Shown piece after piece: positions 25,293 to 36,425 of a DNA stretch of 60,000 nucleotides. Numbering within the stretch: the first letter of the stretch is position 1; each line of letters starts with the position of its first letter. The DNA comes from Bolinopsis microptera (Eukaryota > Ctenophora > Tentaculata > Lobata > Bolinopsidae). The notes beneath the pieces are model-generated. The model had not been told where the DNA came from. It ran no database searches and saw only the letters and a program-made list of their open reading frames with translations. The DNA is taken from NCBI RefSeq assembly GCF_026151205.1, contig NC_087076.1, positions 5,138,902-5,198,901 of the forward strand. The letters run 5' to 3'. The position numbers and the translations under genes were made by a program.

Positions 25293-28200
25293 CAGGTAGA
25301 AGGAGGAGGTAGTGCGATTAAGGATACAGGTACTGTATGTCAGGTAGAAGGAGAAGGTAGAAGGAGGAGGTAGTGCGATTAAGGATACAGGTAGTGTATG
25401 TCAGGTAGAAGGAGAAGGTAGAAGGAGAAGGTAGTGCGATTAAGGATACAGGTAGTGTATGTCAGGTAGAAGGAGAAGGTAGAAGGAGAAGGTAGTGCGA
25501 TTAAGGATACAGGTAGTGTATGTCAGGTAGAAGGAGAAGGTAGAAGGAGGAGGTAGTGCGATTAAGGATACAGGTAGTGTATGTCAGGTAGAAGGAGAAG
25601 GTAGAAGGAGGAGGTAGTGCGATTAAGGATACAGGTAGTGTATGTCAGGTAGAAGGAGAAGGTAGAAGGAGGAGGTAGTGCGATTAAGGATACAGGTAGT
25701 GTATGTCAGGTAGAAGGAGAAGGTAGAAGGAGGAGGTAGTGCGATTAAGGATACAGGTAGTGTATGTCAGGTAGAAGGAGGAAGGTAGAAGGAGAAGGTA
25801 GTGCGATTAAGGATACAGGTAGTGTATGTCAGGTAGAAGGAGAAGGTAGAAGGAGGAGGTAGTGCGATTAAGGATACAGGTAGTGTATGTCAGGTAGAAG
25901 GAGAAGGTAGAAGGAGAAGGTAGTGCGATTAAGGATACAGGTAGTGTATGTCAGGTAGAAGGAGAAGGTAGAAGGAGGAGGTAGTGCGATTAAGGATACA
26001 GGTAGTGTATGTCAGGTAGAAGGAGAAGGTAGAAGGAGGAAGGTAGTGCGATTAAGGATACAGGTAGTGTATGTCAGGTAGAAGGAGAAGGTAGAAGAGG
26101 AGGTAGTGCGATTAAGGATACAGGTAGTGTATGTCAGGTAGAAGGAGAAGGTAGAAGGAGGAGGTAGTGCGATTAAGGATACAGGTAGTGTATGTCAGGT
26201 AGAAGGAGAAGGTAGTGCGATTAAGGATACAGGTAGTGTATGTCAGGTAGAAGGAGAAGGTAGAAGGAGGAGGTAGTGCGATTGAGGATACAGGTAGTGT
26301 ATGTCAGGTAGAAGGAGAAGGTAGAACGAGAAGGTAGTGCGATTAAGGATACAGGTAGTGTATGTCAGGTAGAAGGAGAAGGTAGAAGGAGGAGGTAGTG
26401 CGATTAAGGATACAGGTAGTGTATGTCAGGTAGAAGGAGAAGGTAGAAGGAGGAGGTAGTGCGATTAAGGATACAGGTAGTGTATGTCAGGTAGAAGGAG
26501 AAGGTAGAAGGAGAAGGTAGTGCGATTAAGGATACAGGTAGTGTATGTCAGGTAGAAGGAGAAGGTAGAAGTTAAGGAGGAGGTAGTGCGATTAAGGATA
26601 CAGGTAGTGTATGTCAGGTAGAAGGAGAAGGTAGAAGGAGAAGGTAGTGCGATTAAGGATACAGGTAGTGTATGTCAGGTAGAAGGAGAAGGTAGAAGGA
26701 GGAGGTAGTGCGATTAAGGATACAGGTAGTGTATGTCAGGTAGAAGGAGAAGGTAGAAGGAGAAGGTAGTGCGATTAAGGATACAGGTAGTGTATGTCAG
26801 GTAGAAGGAGAAGGTAGAAGGAGGAGGTAGTGCGATTAAGGATACAGGTAGTGTATGTCAGGTAGAAGGAGAAGGTAGAAGGAGGAGGTAGTGCGATTAA
26901 GGATACAGGTAGTGTATGTCAGGTAGAAGGAGAAGGTAGAAGGAGAAGGTAGTGCGATTAAGGATACAGGTAGTGTATGTCAGGTAGAAGGAGAAGGTAG
27001 AAGGAGGAGGTAGTGCGATTGAGGATACAGGTAGTGTATGTCAGGTAGAAGGAGAAGGTGGAAGGAGGAGGTAGTGCGATTAAGGATACAGGTAGTGTAT
27101 GTCAGGTAGAAGGAGAAGGTAGAAGGAGGAGGTAGTGCGATTAAGGATACAGGTAGTGTATGTCAGGTAGAAGGAGAAGGTAGAAGGAGGAGGTAGTGCG
27201 ATTAAGGATACAGGTAGTGTATGTCAGGTAGAAGGAGAAGGTAGAAGGAGGAGGTAGTGCGATTAAGGATACAGGTAGTGTATGTCAGGTAGAAGGAGAA
27301 GGTAGAAGGAATGGGTAGTGCGATTAAGGATACAGGTAGTGTATGTCAGGTAGAAGGAGAAGGTGGAAGGAGAAGGTAGTGCGATTAAGGATACAGGTAG
27401 TGTATGTCAGGTAGAAGGAGAAGGTAGAAGGAGGAGGTAGTGCGATTAAGGATACAGGTAGTGTATGTCAGGTAGAAGGAGAAGGTAGAAGGAGGAGGTA
27501 GTGCGATTAAGGATACAGGTAGTGTATGTCAGGTAAGGAAAAGGTAGAAGGAGAAGGTAGTGCGATTAAGGATACAGGTAGTGTATGTCAGGTAGAAGGA
27601 GAAGGTAGAAGGAGGAGGTAGTGCGATTAAGGATACAGGTAGTGTATGTCAGGTAGAAGGAGAAGGTAGAAGGAGGAGGTAGTGCGATTAAGGTTACAGG
27701 TAGTGTATGTCAGGTAGAAGGAGAAAGTAGAAGGAGAAGGTAGTGCGATTAAGGATACAGGTAGTGTATGTCAGGTAGAAGGAGAAGGTAGAAGGAGGAG
27801 GTAGTGCGATTAAGGATACAGGTAGTGTATGTCAGGTAGAAGGAGAAGGTAGAAGGAGAAGGTAGTGCGATTAAGGATACAGGTACTGTATGTCAGGTAG
27901 AAGGAGAAGGTAGAAGGAGGAGGTAGTGCGATTAAGGATACAGGTAGTGTATGTCAGGTAGAAGGAGAAGGTAGAAGGAGGAGGTAGTGCGATTAAGGAT
28001 ACAGGTAGTGTATGTCAGGTAGAAGGAGAAGGTAGAAGGAAGAGGTAGTGCGATTAAGGATACAGGTAGTGTATGTCAGGTAGAAGGAGAAGGTAGAAGG
28101 AGGAGGTAGTGCGATTGAGGATACAGGTAGTGTATGTCAGGTAGAAGGAGAAGGTAGAAGGAGGAGGTAGTGCGATTAAGGATACAGGTAGTGTATGTCA

Positions 28201-30932
28201 GGTAGAAGGAGAAGGTAGAAGGAGGAGGTAGTGCGATTAAGGATACAGATAGTGTATGTTAGGTAGAAGGAGAAGGTAGAAGGAGAAGGTAGTGCGATTA
28301 AGGATACAGGTAGTGTATGTCAGGTAGAAGGAGAAGGTAGAAGGAGGAGGTAGTGCGATTAAGGATACAGGTAGTGTATGTCAGGTAGAAGGAGAAGGTA
28401 GAAGGAGGAGGTAGTGCGATTAAGGATACAGGTAGTGTATGTCAGGTAGAAGGAGAAGGTAGAAGGAGAAGGTAGTGCGATTAAGGATACAGGTAGTGTA
28501 TGTCAGGTAGAAGGAGAAGGTAGAAGGAGAAGGTAGTGCGATTAAGGATACAGGTAGTGTATGTCAGGTAGAAGGAGAAGGTAGAAGAAGGAGGTAGTGC
28601 GATTAAGGATACAGGTAGTGTATGTCAGGTAGAAGAAGAAGGTAGAAGAAGGAGGTAGTGCGATTAAGGATACAGGTAGTGTATGTCAGGTAGAAGGAGA
28701 AGGTAGAAGAAGGAGGTAGTGCGATTAAGGATACAGGTAGTGTATGTCAGGTAGAAGGAGGAGGTAGTGCGATTAAGGATACAGGTAGTGTATGTCAGGT
28801 AGAAGGAGAAGGTAGAAGAAGGAGGTAGTGCGATTAAGGATACAGGTAGTGTATGTCAGGTAGAAGAAGAAGGTAGAAGGAGGAGGTAGTGCGATTAAGG
28901 ATACAGGTAGTGTATGTCAGGTAGAAGGAGAAGGTAGAAGGAGAAGGTAGTGCGATTAAGGATACAGGTAGTGTATGTCAGGTAGAAGGAGAAGGTAGAA
29001 GAAGGAGGTAGTGCGATTAAGGATACAGGTAGTGTATGTCAGGTAGAAGAAGAAGGTAGAAGGAAGAGGTAGTGCGATTAAGGATACAGGTAGTGTATGT
29101 CAGGTAGAAGGAGAAGGTAGAAGAAGGAGGTAGTGCGATTAAGGATACAGGTAGTGTATGTCAGGTAGAAGAAGAAGGTAGAAGAAGGAGGTAGTGCGAT
29201 TAAGGATACAGGTAGTGTATGTCAGGTAGAAGGAGAAGGTAGAAGAAGGAGGTAGTGCGATTAAGGATACAGGTAGTGTATGTCAGGTAGAAGGAGGAGG
29301 TAGTGCGATTAAGGATACAGGTAGTGTATGTCAGGTAGAAGGAGAAGGTAGAAGGAGAAGGTAGTACGATTAAGGATACAGGTAGTGTATGTCAGGTAGA
29401 AGGAGAAGGTAGAAGAAGGAGGTAGTGCGATTAAGGATACAGGTAGTGTATGTCAGGTAGAAGAAGAAGGTAGAAGGAGGAGGTAGTGCGATTAAGGATA
29501 CAGGTAGTGTATGTCAGGTAGAAGGAGAAGGTAGAAGGAGAAGGTGGTGCGATTAAGGATACAGGTAGTGTATGTCAGGTAGAAGGAGAAGGTAGAAGAA
29601 GGAGGTAGTGCGATTAAGGATACAGGTAGTGTATGTCAGGTAGAAGAAGAAGGTAGAAGGAAGAGGTAGTGCGATTAAGGATACAGGTAGTGTATGTCAG
29701 GTAGAAGGAGAAGGTAGAAGAAGGAGGTAGTGCGATTAGGGATACAGGTAGTGTATGTCAGGTAGAAGGAGAAGGTAGAAGGAGAAGGTAGTGCGATTAA
29801 GGATACAGGTAGTGTATGTCAGGTAGAAGGAGAAGGTAGAAGGAAGAGGTAGTGCGATTAAGGATACAGGTAGTGTATGTCAGGTAGAAGGAGAAGGTAG
29901 AAGAAGGAGGTAGTGCGATTAAGGATACAGGTAGTGTATGTCAGGTAGAAGAAGAAGCTAGAAGGAGGAGGTAGTGCGATTAAGGATACAGGTAGTGTAT
30001 GTCAGGTAGAAGGAGAAGGTAGAAGGAGAAGGTAGTGCGATTAAGGATACAGGTACTGTATGTCAGGTAGAAGGAGAAGGTAGAAGGAAGAGGTAGTGCG
30101 ATTAAGGATACAGGTAGTGTATGTCAGGTAGAAGAAGAAGGTAGAAGGAGGAGGTAGTGCGATTAAGGATACAGGTAGTGTATGTCAGGTAGAAGGAGAA
30201 GGTAGAAGGAGAAGGTAGTGCGATTAAGGATACAGGTAGTGTATGTCAGGTAGAAGGAGAAGGTAGAAGGAGGAGGTAGTTCGATTAAGGATACAGGTAG
30301 TGTATGTCAGGTAGAAGGAGAAGGTAGAAGGAGGAGGTAGTGCGATTAAGGTTACAGGTAGTGTATGTCAGGTAGAAGGAGAAGGTAGAAGGAGGAGGTA
30401 GTGCGATTGAGGATACAGGTAGTGTATGTCAGGTAGAAGGAGAAGGTAGAAGGAGGAGGTAGTGCGATTGAGGATACAGGTAGTGTATGTCAGGTAGAAG
30501 GAGAAGGTAGAAGGAGGAGGTAGTGCGATTAAGGATACAGGTAGTGTATGTCAGGTAGAAGGAGAAGGTAGAAGGAGGAGGTAGTGCGATTAAGGATACA
30601 GGTAGTGTATGTCAGGTAGAAGGAGAAGGTAGAAGGAGGAGGTAGTGCGATTAAGGTTACAGGTAGTGTGTGTCAGGTAGAAGGAGGAGGTAGAAGGAGA
30701 AGGTAGTGCGATTAAGGATACAGGTAGTGTATGTCAGGTAGAAGGAGAAGGTAGAAGGAGGAGGTAGTGCGATTAAGGTTACAGGTAGTGTATGTCAGGT
30801 AGAAGGAGAAAGTAGAAGGAGAAGGTAGTGCGATTAAGGATACAGGTAGTGTATGTCAGGTAGAAGGAGAAGGTAGAAGGAGGAGGTAGTGCGATTAAGG
30901 ATACAGGTAGTGTATGTCAGGTAGAAGGAGAA
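25293..30932. repeat. 5.6-kb array of a 61-bp minisatellite (~92 copies)
   Basis: Unit of 61 bp containing TAGTGCGATTAAGGATACAG, GTAGTGTATGTCAGGTAGAA and GGAGAAGGTAGAAGGAGG. The period is confirmed by spacing of TAGTGCGATT. Variation is concentrated in the GGAGGA, GGAGAA, GAAGGA and GAAGAG positions; GAAGGA variants cluster from about 28,560 on, and a few units are shortened. It lies wholly inside the E12-E13 intron. On the gene (minus) strand it is pyrimidine-rich and almost free of AG. Because 61 is not a multiple of 3, all frames close quickly, so it is not coding. Confidence 0.97.
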
Positions 30933-32236
30933 GTAATGTAATCATCCTAAATCCTCCACGCCCTGCCCTGTTCTGACCATCTTATGTATATCTAATGTAA
31001 TTACACATGTCTTGTAGTGTATGCCAGCCTCCAATCAAATCAGGAAATGTGCACCCATTTAGAAGTGAAGTTACCACTGTGTGTACCCCCCCCCCCCCCC
31101 CCCCCACTGAATACTGATTAATGTCGAGTTATTAGTATTTAGTGATGTTAGAATAGTATCGAGTTAGAGTACCTCCATTGGGTTAAATAATAAACAAATT
31201 AATCAATATCAACGTGTCTACCGGACAAACAAGATCTAATCAAGAACAATTAAACCAGTAGCTTGTTAGCTCTGTGACAGACGAAGTAATGTTGGCTAGA
31301 CAAGGGCAAAACTAAAACACCAGGTAACATATTTATAAATTATAAGCCTGATTCGGAACTTGGAGTGGTAATCCAAAAACATTATCATGAAGTCATGAGG
31401 ATAACTTTTAATATAAAACGGGGAAGATAACCAAGATCTGAACAAATAAACAGTAAACACTGCACCTACAGCTCTAATACACACAAAGAGTTCTGCAAGT
31501 TTGAGAGGGAACTAAAAGAGGAAGTGAACTGGAGGAGGAGGAGGAGGTGTGAATATACAGTCTACACTACACAGCAGGCAGCAATAGGTAGTACGCAGCA
31601 CGCAGCACCCTCGCAGCAGTAGGCAGCACCCTCACAGTAGGCAGCACCCTCACAGTAGGCAGCAACCTCACTTGGTGGCAGACACAGGGACACACTGTAT
31701 TTAGTGTACTACAGACAGAGAGACAGAGCGTCCCTAGTAGACTGGGAGTGACGTGGAAGTGGGCGAGTAATATGGGAATAATATGAGAATAATATGAGAA
31801 TAATATGCGAATCAGAGGATTATTCATTGCATGTGAATAATGTAGCTAGATAGAACCTGTGCATAAAATGGGGATGCGCAGTATATCTTTAATATTTATA
31901 ATATCCATACAAAAAAGTGACAAATTGTCAGAAAATGGGTTATTTTCCAAGACAGACAGAAAGAGACAACAAAGAACAATAACAAATTACACCAGTACAA
32001 AAAGGAAGAGTGATCTGCAGCTTCACGGACTGGGAGGAGAAGAGGCTGTTCGTGGGGAGGACACAGGCCGGAACCGCCAACCAACCGCACTCCGTGACGG
32101 TTGTTAGAATAGTGACTGAGTTATAGACAGCAGAAACATGTCAACATTTGACACAGTCTGCGGAGGTTGTAGTACTGGGTTAGAGATTCTACTACAGATA
32201 AAGCAGATCATAAGCTAGTTACAAAGTAATATTTAC
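30933..32236. other. Intronic stretch (E12-E13 intron), no gene seen
   Basis: About 1.3 kb between the 61-bp array and exon E12. It contains a C homopolymer (about 31,087-31,106) and a 21-bp minisatellite. ORFs at 31,567-31,827 and 31,859-32,107 have no splice or composition support. Confidence 0.5.
31563..31680. repeat. 21-bp GCAGCACCCTCACAGTAGGC array
   Basis: Three to four copies of a 21-bp unit around GCAGCACCCTCACAGTAG, plus related GCAGCAC repeats at its left end. Intronic. Confidence 0.8.
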
Positions 32237-32317
32237 CTCTTCCTTTCTCCGCTCTACTTTCTGTAACCTTAGTTCCCGTACTACTGTGTCGGCTCCCCTA
32301 AACTTCTCTATTACCGT
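32237..32317 (-). CDS. Spectrin-repeat gene, exon E12
   Basis: 27 codons, phase 0 at both ends. The acceptor is TTGTTTTTCAG with a good pyrimidine tract; the donor is GTAAATA. The product starts TVIEKFRGADTVVREL and ends RLQKVERRKEE, a highly charged helix of the kind that ends one spectrin repeat and runs into the next. E13 then supplies the tryptophan helix. The upstream intron is partly duplicated, with a second CAG. Confidence 0.75.
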
Positions 32318-32320
32318 CTG

Positions 32321-32440
32321 AAAAACAACAAGTTTAATTTAAGGTTCAGCTATAAATGTTAAATTGCTGCGAAAATAACAAGTTTAAAATAACAAGTTTA
32401 ATTTAAGGTTCAGTTATAAATGTTAAATTGCTGGTTCAAG
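32321..32440 (-). repeat. Tandem duplication carrying a second E12-like acceptor
   Basis: A segment of about 65-70 bp with AACAAGTTTAATTTAAGGTT and TATAAATGTTAAATTGCTG occurs twice just upstream (gene sense) of E12. On the minus strand the duplicate presents TTGTTATTTTCGCAG at 32,367-32,369, a near copy of the authentic TTGTTGTTTTTCAG. It is a possible decoy 3' splice site. Confidence 0.75.
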
Positions 32441-32807
32441 TAGTGAGTGAACAAAATTTAAAATCTAAAACCGGGGTAAAATCTACAACTGTATATTGGT
32501 GAATTGAGAAGAATAAGAAACTTTAAAATACAATAAATGTAGTAAGCTAACGTTACAAACCTAAACTACAATGTTACTTCCAACCTTTCACCAGCCCTCT
32601 AACTATCTAATAAGCAAACGGTTAACACACTAAATTAACACACTAAACGCAAGAATAACTACAGAAGAAAAACACAAAATACCACATTTCACATATTATA
32701 CTTTGCAAAGTGTCTCCCTCACACAGGACTATAGACACCTATATCCGGACCATGGGTAAAAGGGACAACCTTCAAACAGGGTGCCGACAACTAGTATTCT
32801 TAGTGAC

Positions 32808-32886
32808 AAAGTGCACGTGCAATGGCGTAAAGTGCACGTGCAATGGGGTAAAGTGCACGTGCAATGGCGTAAAGTGCACGTGCATT
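32808..32886. repeat. 21-bp minisatellite with GTGCACGTGCA, 4 copies
   Basis: Four copies of AAAGTGCACGTGCAATGGCG plus T, starting at 32,808, 32,829, 32,850 and 32,871. The core GCACGTGC is palindromic and contains CACGTG. The last copy is truncated. Confidence 0.95.
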
Positions 32887-33892
32887 AACACGCGGTGTTA
32901 GTGAGTGTATCTAGCACGTGTTACAGTAAGCAAGATCAGGTAGATACTGCAGGTGAGGGATGTAATTAATTTGTCAGATTAATTGGAGGTCATTAGGAAG
33001 TGAGGCAGCAGTTTCAAGTAGTAGCCAGTAGGATGTAGTTATAAGCTATTGAAGAATAGTATTTCATGATTCTACACGTACTTTAAAAATTGAATCACAG
33101 ACTTTAAGCAAAACATAAACGTTACATAACGTTAATATTTATAAATAATAATAATTATAAAAGTTTCCGAGCATAATAGAATTTCACGAACAAAAGCACG
33201 ACTAAAAACACAGACGGAGCGATAACGAAGTTACTTCTGGCAATAAAACTAGCTAATACCCAACAGTGCTAAGTGTGCACCAAGGACACGGACCGGATAA
33301 TACAATATAGTATCTACTAACTATCAACTAACCCAGCCAGACCGGGGGGAGGGGGGTCAGCTGTTATTTGCGGCTAAAAACAGCTGCACCCCCCTTCCTA
33401 CTAGCCTGCATATTACTTTACAACTGTTGCTCTACCACCACTGACCACTAGGCTTGTGAGAATCTAGTATATTACTCCTTAACTGTCACAGCTCAAGTGA
33501 TACAGGTATAGTACCAGGTATAGTAGTTACAGTTACTATCTGAACGAATGAGATGTGTGGATATAAAGATCCCTTCTACCACTCAGTCCACAGGAGCTAG
33601 GAAACATTAACAGAGAGGTATTAGCCAGCTATTAACAGAGAGGTATTGGGATTATTAATAACACTACTCCTCATAACCTATTACCTACCTGTAAACTTGT
33701 GTAGTATTACTAACTTAGAGCATCGATGGTAAATACGTCAAAAAATCGCCTGTAAATACGCCGTATTCAAAAATTCTAAGAAATACGTGAAATAGGCAAA
33801 ATTTGGCGCTTAAATTCTTTGATGGTAAAATTGCTCAAAATACGCGCGTATCTCTTTCGAAATACGTGATTACAGATTAGTGATATTTGCGC

Positions 33893-33996
33893 GTGCGTCG
33901 CTGGCCCAGTGGTATATTAATATAGCAATACTGACAGTCGTTTTGGAGACTTCACGGTGCTCGAATGAAAACGCTGCAGCGACTTGCTATTCTTAT
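33893..33996 (+). pseudogene. tRNA-like module in the hAT-like element, plus strand
   Basis: The sequence TGGCCCAGTGG matches the Pol III box A consensus. A weak box B, GGTGCTCGAATGA, lies downstream at roughly tRNA spacing. The flanks GTCGC and GCGAC can pair as an acceptor-like stem. Box B has an extra base and the arms are irregular, so this is a tRNA-derived (SINE-like) relic and not a working tRNA gene. Confidence 0.4.
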
Positions 33997-34367
33997 GCTG
34001 AACTGCAACCAATCAGTCGGTCTGCTGCAGAGCAGAGCTTCTCAGGTTATAAAGCAGTTATGCCTTTCAACCGAGACCCAGTTCCAGTGCATTTTTATCT
34101 ATTACAATATTCGCAGACTAAGATCACAAGTCTCTCTTGCTTGAATTTTGAAACCGGTTACCGGATTAACACGGACTTCCCAGTGGCATAAGTTTAAAAA
34201 GTGACTAGGAATCCAGCCTGGAAAGAAAAAACGGCTATAATAAACTTTTGAAACGGCTATAATAAATTTTTCGGCCGGATGACGATTTCATTTCACCTTG
34301 CTAGTTATATTACAGAGGTATTTTTAGTTATTCATTAGTTATTCATAATTGCCAAAAAGTATGGGAA

Positions 34368-34447
34368 AAAATGATCCTATCCGAGTCTCGAACTCGCAAT
34401 CTGCTGATATGGAACTAGCGTATTAACCAATTAGGCCACGATTTCAT
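34368..34447 (-). pseudogene. tRNA-like module with Pol III terminator, minus strand
   Basis: On the minus strand, box A TGGCCTAATTGG and box B GAGTTCGAGACTC are spaced as in a tRNA. The TTCGAGA T-loop has a four-pair CGAG/CTCG stem. A TTTTTT run follows about 14 bases after the T-arm, as a Pol III terminator would. The 5' and 3' acceptor strands do not pair, which argues for a tRNA-derived SINE head or pseudogene. The anticodon cannot be assigned safely. Confidence 0.5.
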
Positions 34448-34668
34448 ATACTGTGATGTAATATTCATATATAGATCTTCGCGCGTTACTGCAACTTAAT
34501 TTGAAATACGTAATTTATCATCGGGAAATACGTATGCGTAGTACCTACGCGTAGTCTCCCCAAAACGCATTTACCATCCTTGACTTAGAGAGCAATAGCA
34601 GACAGTGTCTCTAGAAAGGTTGCAAAGTTAAAGAGCACCAATTAGAAAGAAACAACCTCTGATCGGGT

Positions 34669-35556
34669 TTGGGGAGTAGGCACTGGGGAGTAGGCACTGG
34701 GGAGTAAGCACTGGGGAGTAGGCACTGGGGAGTAAGCACTGGGGAGTAGGCACTGGGGAGTAGGCACTGGGGAGTAGGCACTGGGGAGTAGGCACTGGGG
34801 AGTAGGCACTGGGGAGTAGGCACTGGGGAGTAGGCACTGGGGAGTAGGCACTGGGGAGTAGGCACTGGGGAGTAGGCACTGGGGAGTAGGCACTGGGGAG
34901 TAGGCACTGGGGAGTAGGCACTGGGGAGTAGGCACTGGGGAGTAGGCACTGGGGAGTAGGCACTGGGGAGTAGGCACTGGGGAGTAGGCACTGGGGAGTA
35001 GGCACTGGGGAGTAGGGACTGGGGAGTAGGGACTGGGGAGTAGGCACTGGGGAGTAGGCACTGGGGAGTAGGCACTGGGGAGTAGGCACTGGGGAGTAGG
35101 CACTGGGGAGTAGGCACTGGGGAGTAGGCACTGGGGAGTAGGCACTGGGGAGTAGGCACTGGGGAGTAGGCACTGGGGAGTAGGCACTGGGGAGTAGGCA
35201 CTGGGGAGTAAGCACTGGAGAGTAGGCACTGGGGAGTAGGCACTGGGGAGTAGGCACTGGGGAGTAGGCACTGGGGAGTAGGCACTGGGGAGTAGGCACT
35301 GGGGAGTAAGCACTGGGGAGTAAGCACTGGGGAGTAAGCACTGGGGAGTAGGCACTGGGGAGTTGGCACTGGGGAGTAGGCACTGGGGAGTAAGCACTGG
35401 GGAGTAGGCACTGGGGAGTTGGCACTGGGGAGTAGGCACTGGGGAGTAGGCACTGGGGAGTAGGCACTGGGGAGTAAGCACTGGGGAGTAGGCACTGGGG
35501 AGTAGGCACTGGGGAGTAGGCACTGGGGAGTAAGCACTGGGGAGTAGGCACTGGGG
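34669..35556. repeat. 14-bp minisatellite, ~63 copies
   Basis: About 63 copies of GGGGAGTAGGCACT with few substitutions (AAGCACT, TTGGCACT, GGGACT). Three minus-strand frames stay open for 300-400 aa here, because the repeat has no stops in those frames. The translation is a perfect 14-aa repeat in every one of them, so it is not a gene. On the gene strand each unit gives CCTACTCCCCAG, which resembles a 3' splice site. Confidence 0.97.
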
Positions 35557-35959
35557 AGACATATCCACCACGAGGAAATAGTTTCGTGTAGCCGAAAATA
35601 TAAGTGAAAATATAACTGATTGCTAATAGTACCATTTATAACTACAATTAATAAACAAGTCTGTATTGCGAAGTTTAATAAAATTAAACGTAGTGCAATA
35701 ACAGAGTTATTATCAATCAGGGCCGGGGAAGCAATCGCAGAGGTCTCCAGCAGTTCTAGCTGTCTCATCTTGCTAGGAATTTGTAGCCTTACAACTATTG
35801 AAATTATAGTGATCTCTTCCGACGTCAAGAATGCTAACTATGTTTGCCAAATGTATGTATTCAAAAAGCCTAGGGACAAGTTATTGCAAGCTCTGAAGTT
35901 AAATGGTTGTAAGTACTGACTACTGGTTGTAATCTATAAGCTTATTGGTAGATAACGCT
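35557..35959. other. Intronic stretch, no gene seen
   Basis: About 400 bp of AT-rich sequence between two arrays. The plus-strand ORF 35,620-35,919 (99 aa) has no recognisable domain and no splice support. Confidence 0.45.
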
Positions 35960-36151
35960 GTCACGTGCTATTAGTCACATGCTATTAGTCAAATAGTCAC
36001 GTGCTATTAGTCACGTGCTATTAGTCACGTGCTATTAGTCACGTGCTATTAGTCACGTGCTATTAGTCACGTGCTATTAGTCACGTGCTATTAGTCACGT
36101 GCTATTAGTCACGTGCTATTAGTCACGTGCTATTAGTCACGTGCTATTAGT
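35960..36151. repeat. 14-bp AGTCACGTGCTATT array, first block
   Basis: About 13 copies of AGTCACGTGCTATT, with CACGTG in nearly every copy; the first copies are degenerate (CACATG). Nearly perfect otherwise. Confidence 0.95.
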
Positions 36152-36322
36152 GAACCTAGCACTAAAAGGATTCTAAAAGATGCTGCAATATAAAACCTAC
36201 GAAATTACTTTACTCTAATTATGGACTATAAGAACTAACTATTAAACTATAATATAAACTGTACTAAAAACCTAACTTAACCCTTGACCATACTAAATTG
36301 ACCCTAATCCTACTTTACTACA
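36152..36322. other. Spacer between two CACGTG array blocks
   Basis: About 170 bp of AT-rich unique sequence separating the two blocks of the same 14-bp family. It suggests an insertion into, or deletion within, one formerly longer array. Confidence 0.5.
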
Positions 36323-36425
36323 CACGTGCTAATAGTCACGTGCTATTAGTCACGTGATATTAGTCACGTGTTATTAGTCACGTGTTATTAGTCACGTGTT
36401 ATTAGTCAAATAGTCACGTGCTAAT
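36323..36425. repeat. 14-bp AGTCACGTG(C/T)TATT array, second block
   Basis: About seven copies of the same family as 35,960-36,151, including CACGTGATATT and CACGTGTTATT variants and the same AGTCAAATAGTCACGTG irregularity seen in the first block. Confidence 0.92.

Larger units (their letters stand above)
32318..33720. other. Intronic stretch (E11-E12 intron), no gene seen
   Basis: AT-rich intron sequence with the E12 acceptor duplication, the 21-bp CACGTG array, and short C or G runs. No exon was recognised. Confidence 0.5.
33713..34590. mobile_element. hAT-like non-autonomous DNA transposon with 8-bp target duplication
   Basis: Element 33,721-34,582 (862 bp) bounded by imperfect terminal inverted repeats. 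The left end reads CATCGATGGTAAATACGT and the right end, reversed, CAAGGATGGTAAATGCGT: 15 of 18 positions match. Both sides are flanked by the direct repeat ACTTAGAG (33,713-33,720 and 34,583-34,590). An 8-bp target duplication and ends beginning CA are typical of the hAT superfamily. No transposase ORF is present, so it would need a helper. Subterminal AAATACG motifs recur inside. It carries two tRNA-like modules in opposite orientation. Confidence 0.72.

Noticed and set aside
25293-30932. CRISPR-like array
   Set aside because: Regular period, but the whole unit repeats and there are no unique spacers; the context is an animal intron.
34611-35828. 405-aa, 335-aa and 309-aa minus-strand ORFs
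   Set aside because: They are the 14-bp minisatellite read in three frames. All frames give the same 14-aa repeat, so the openness is a property of the unit and not coding selection.
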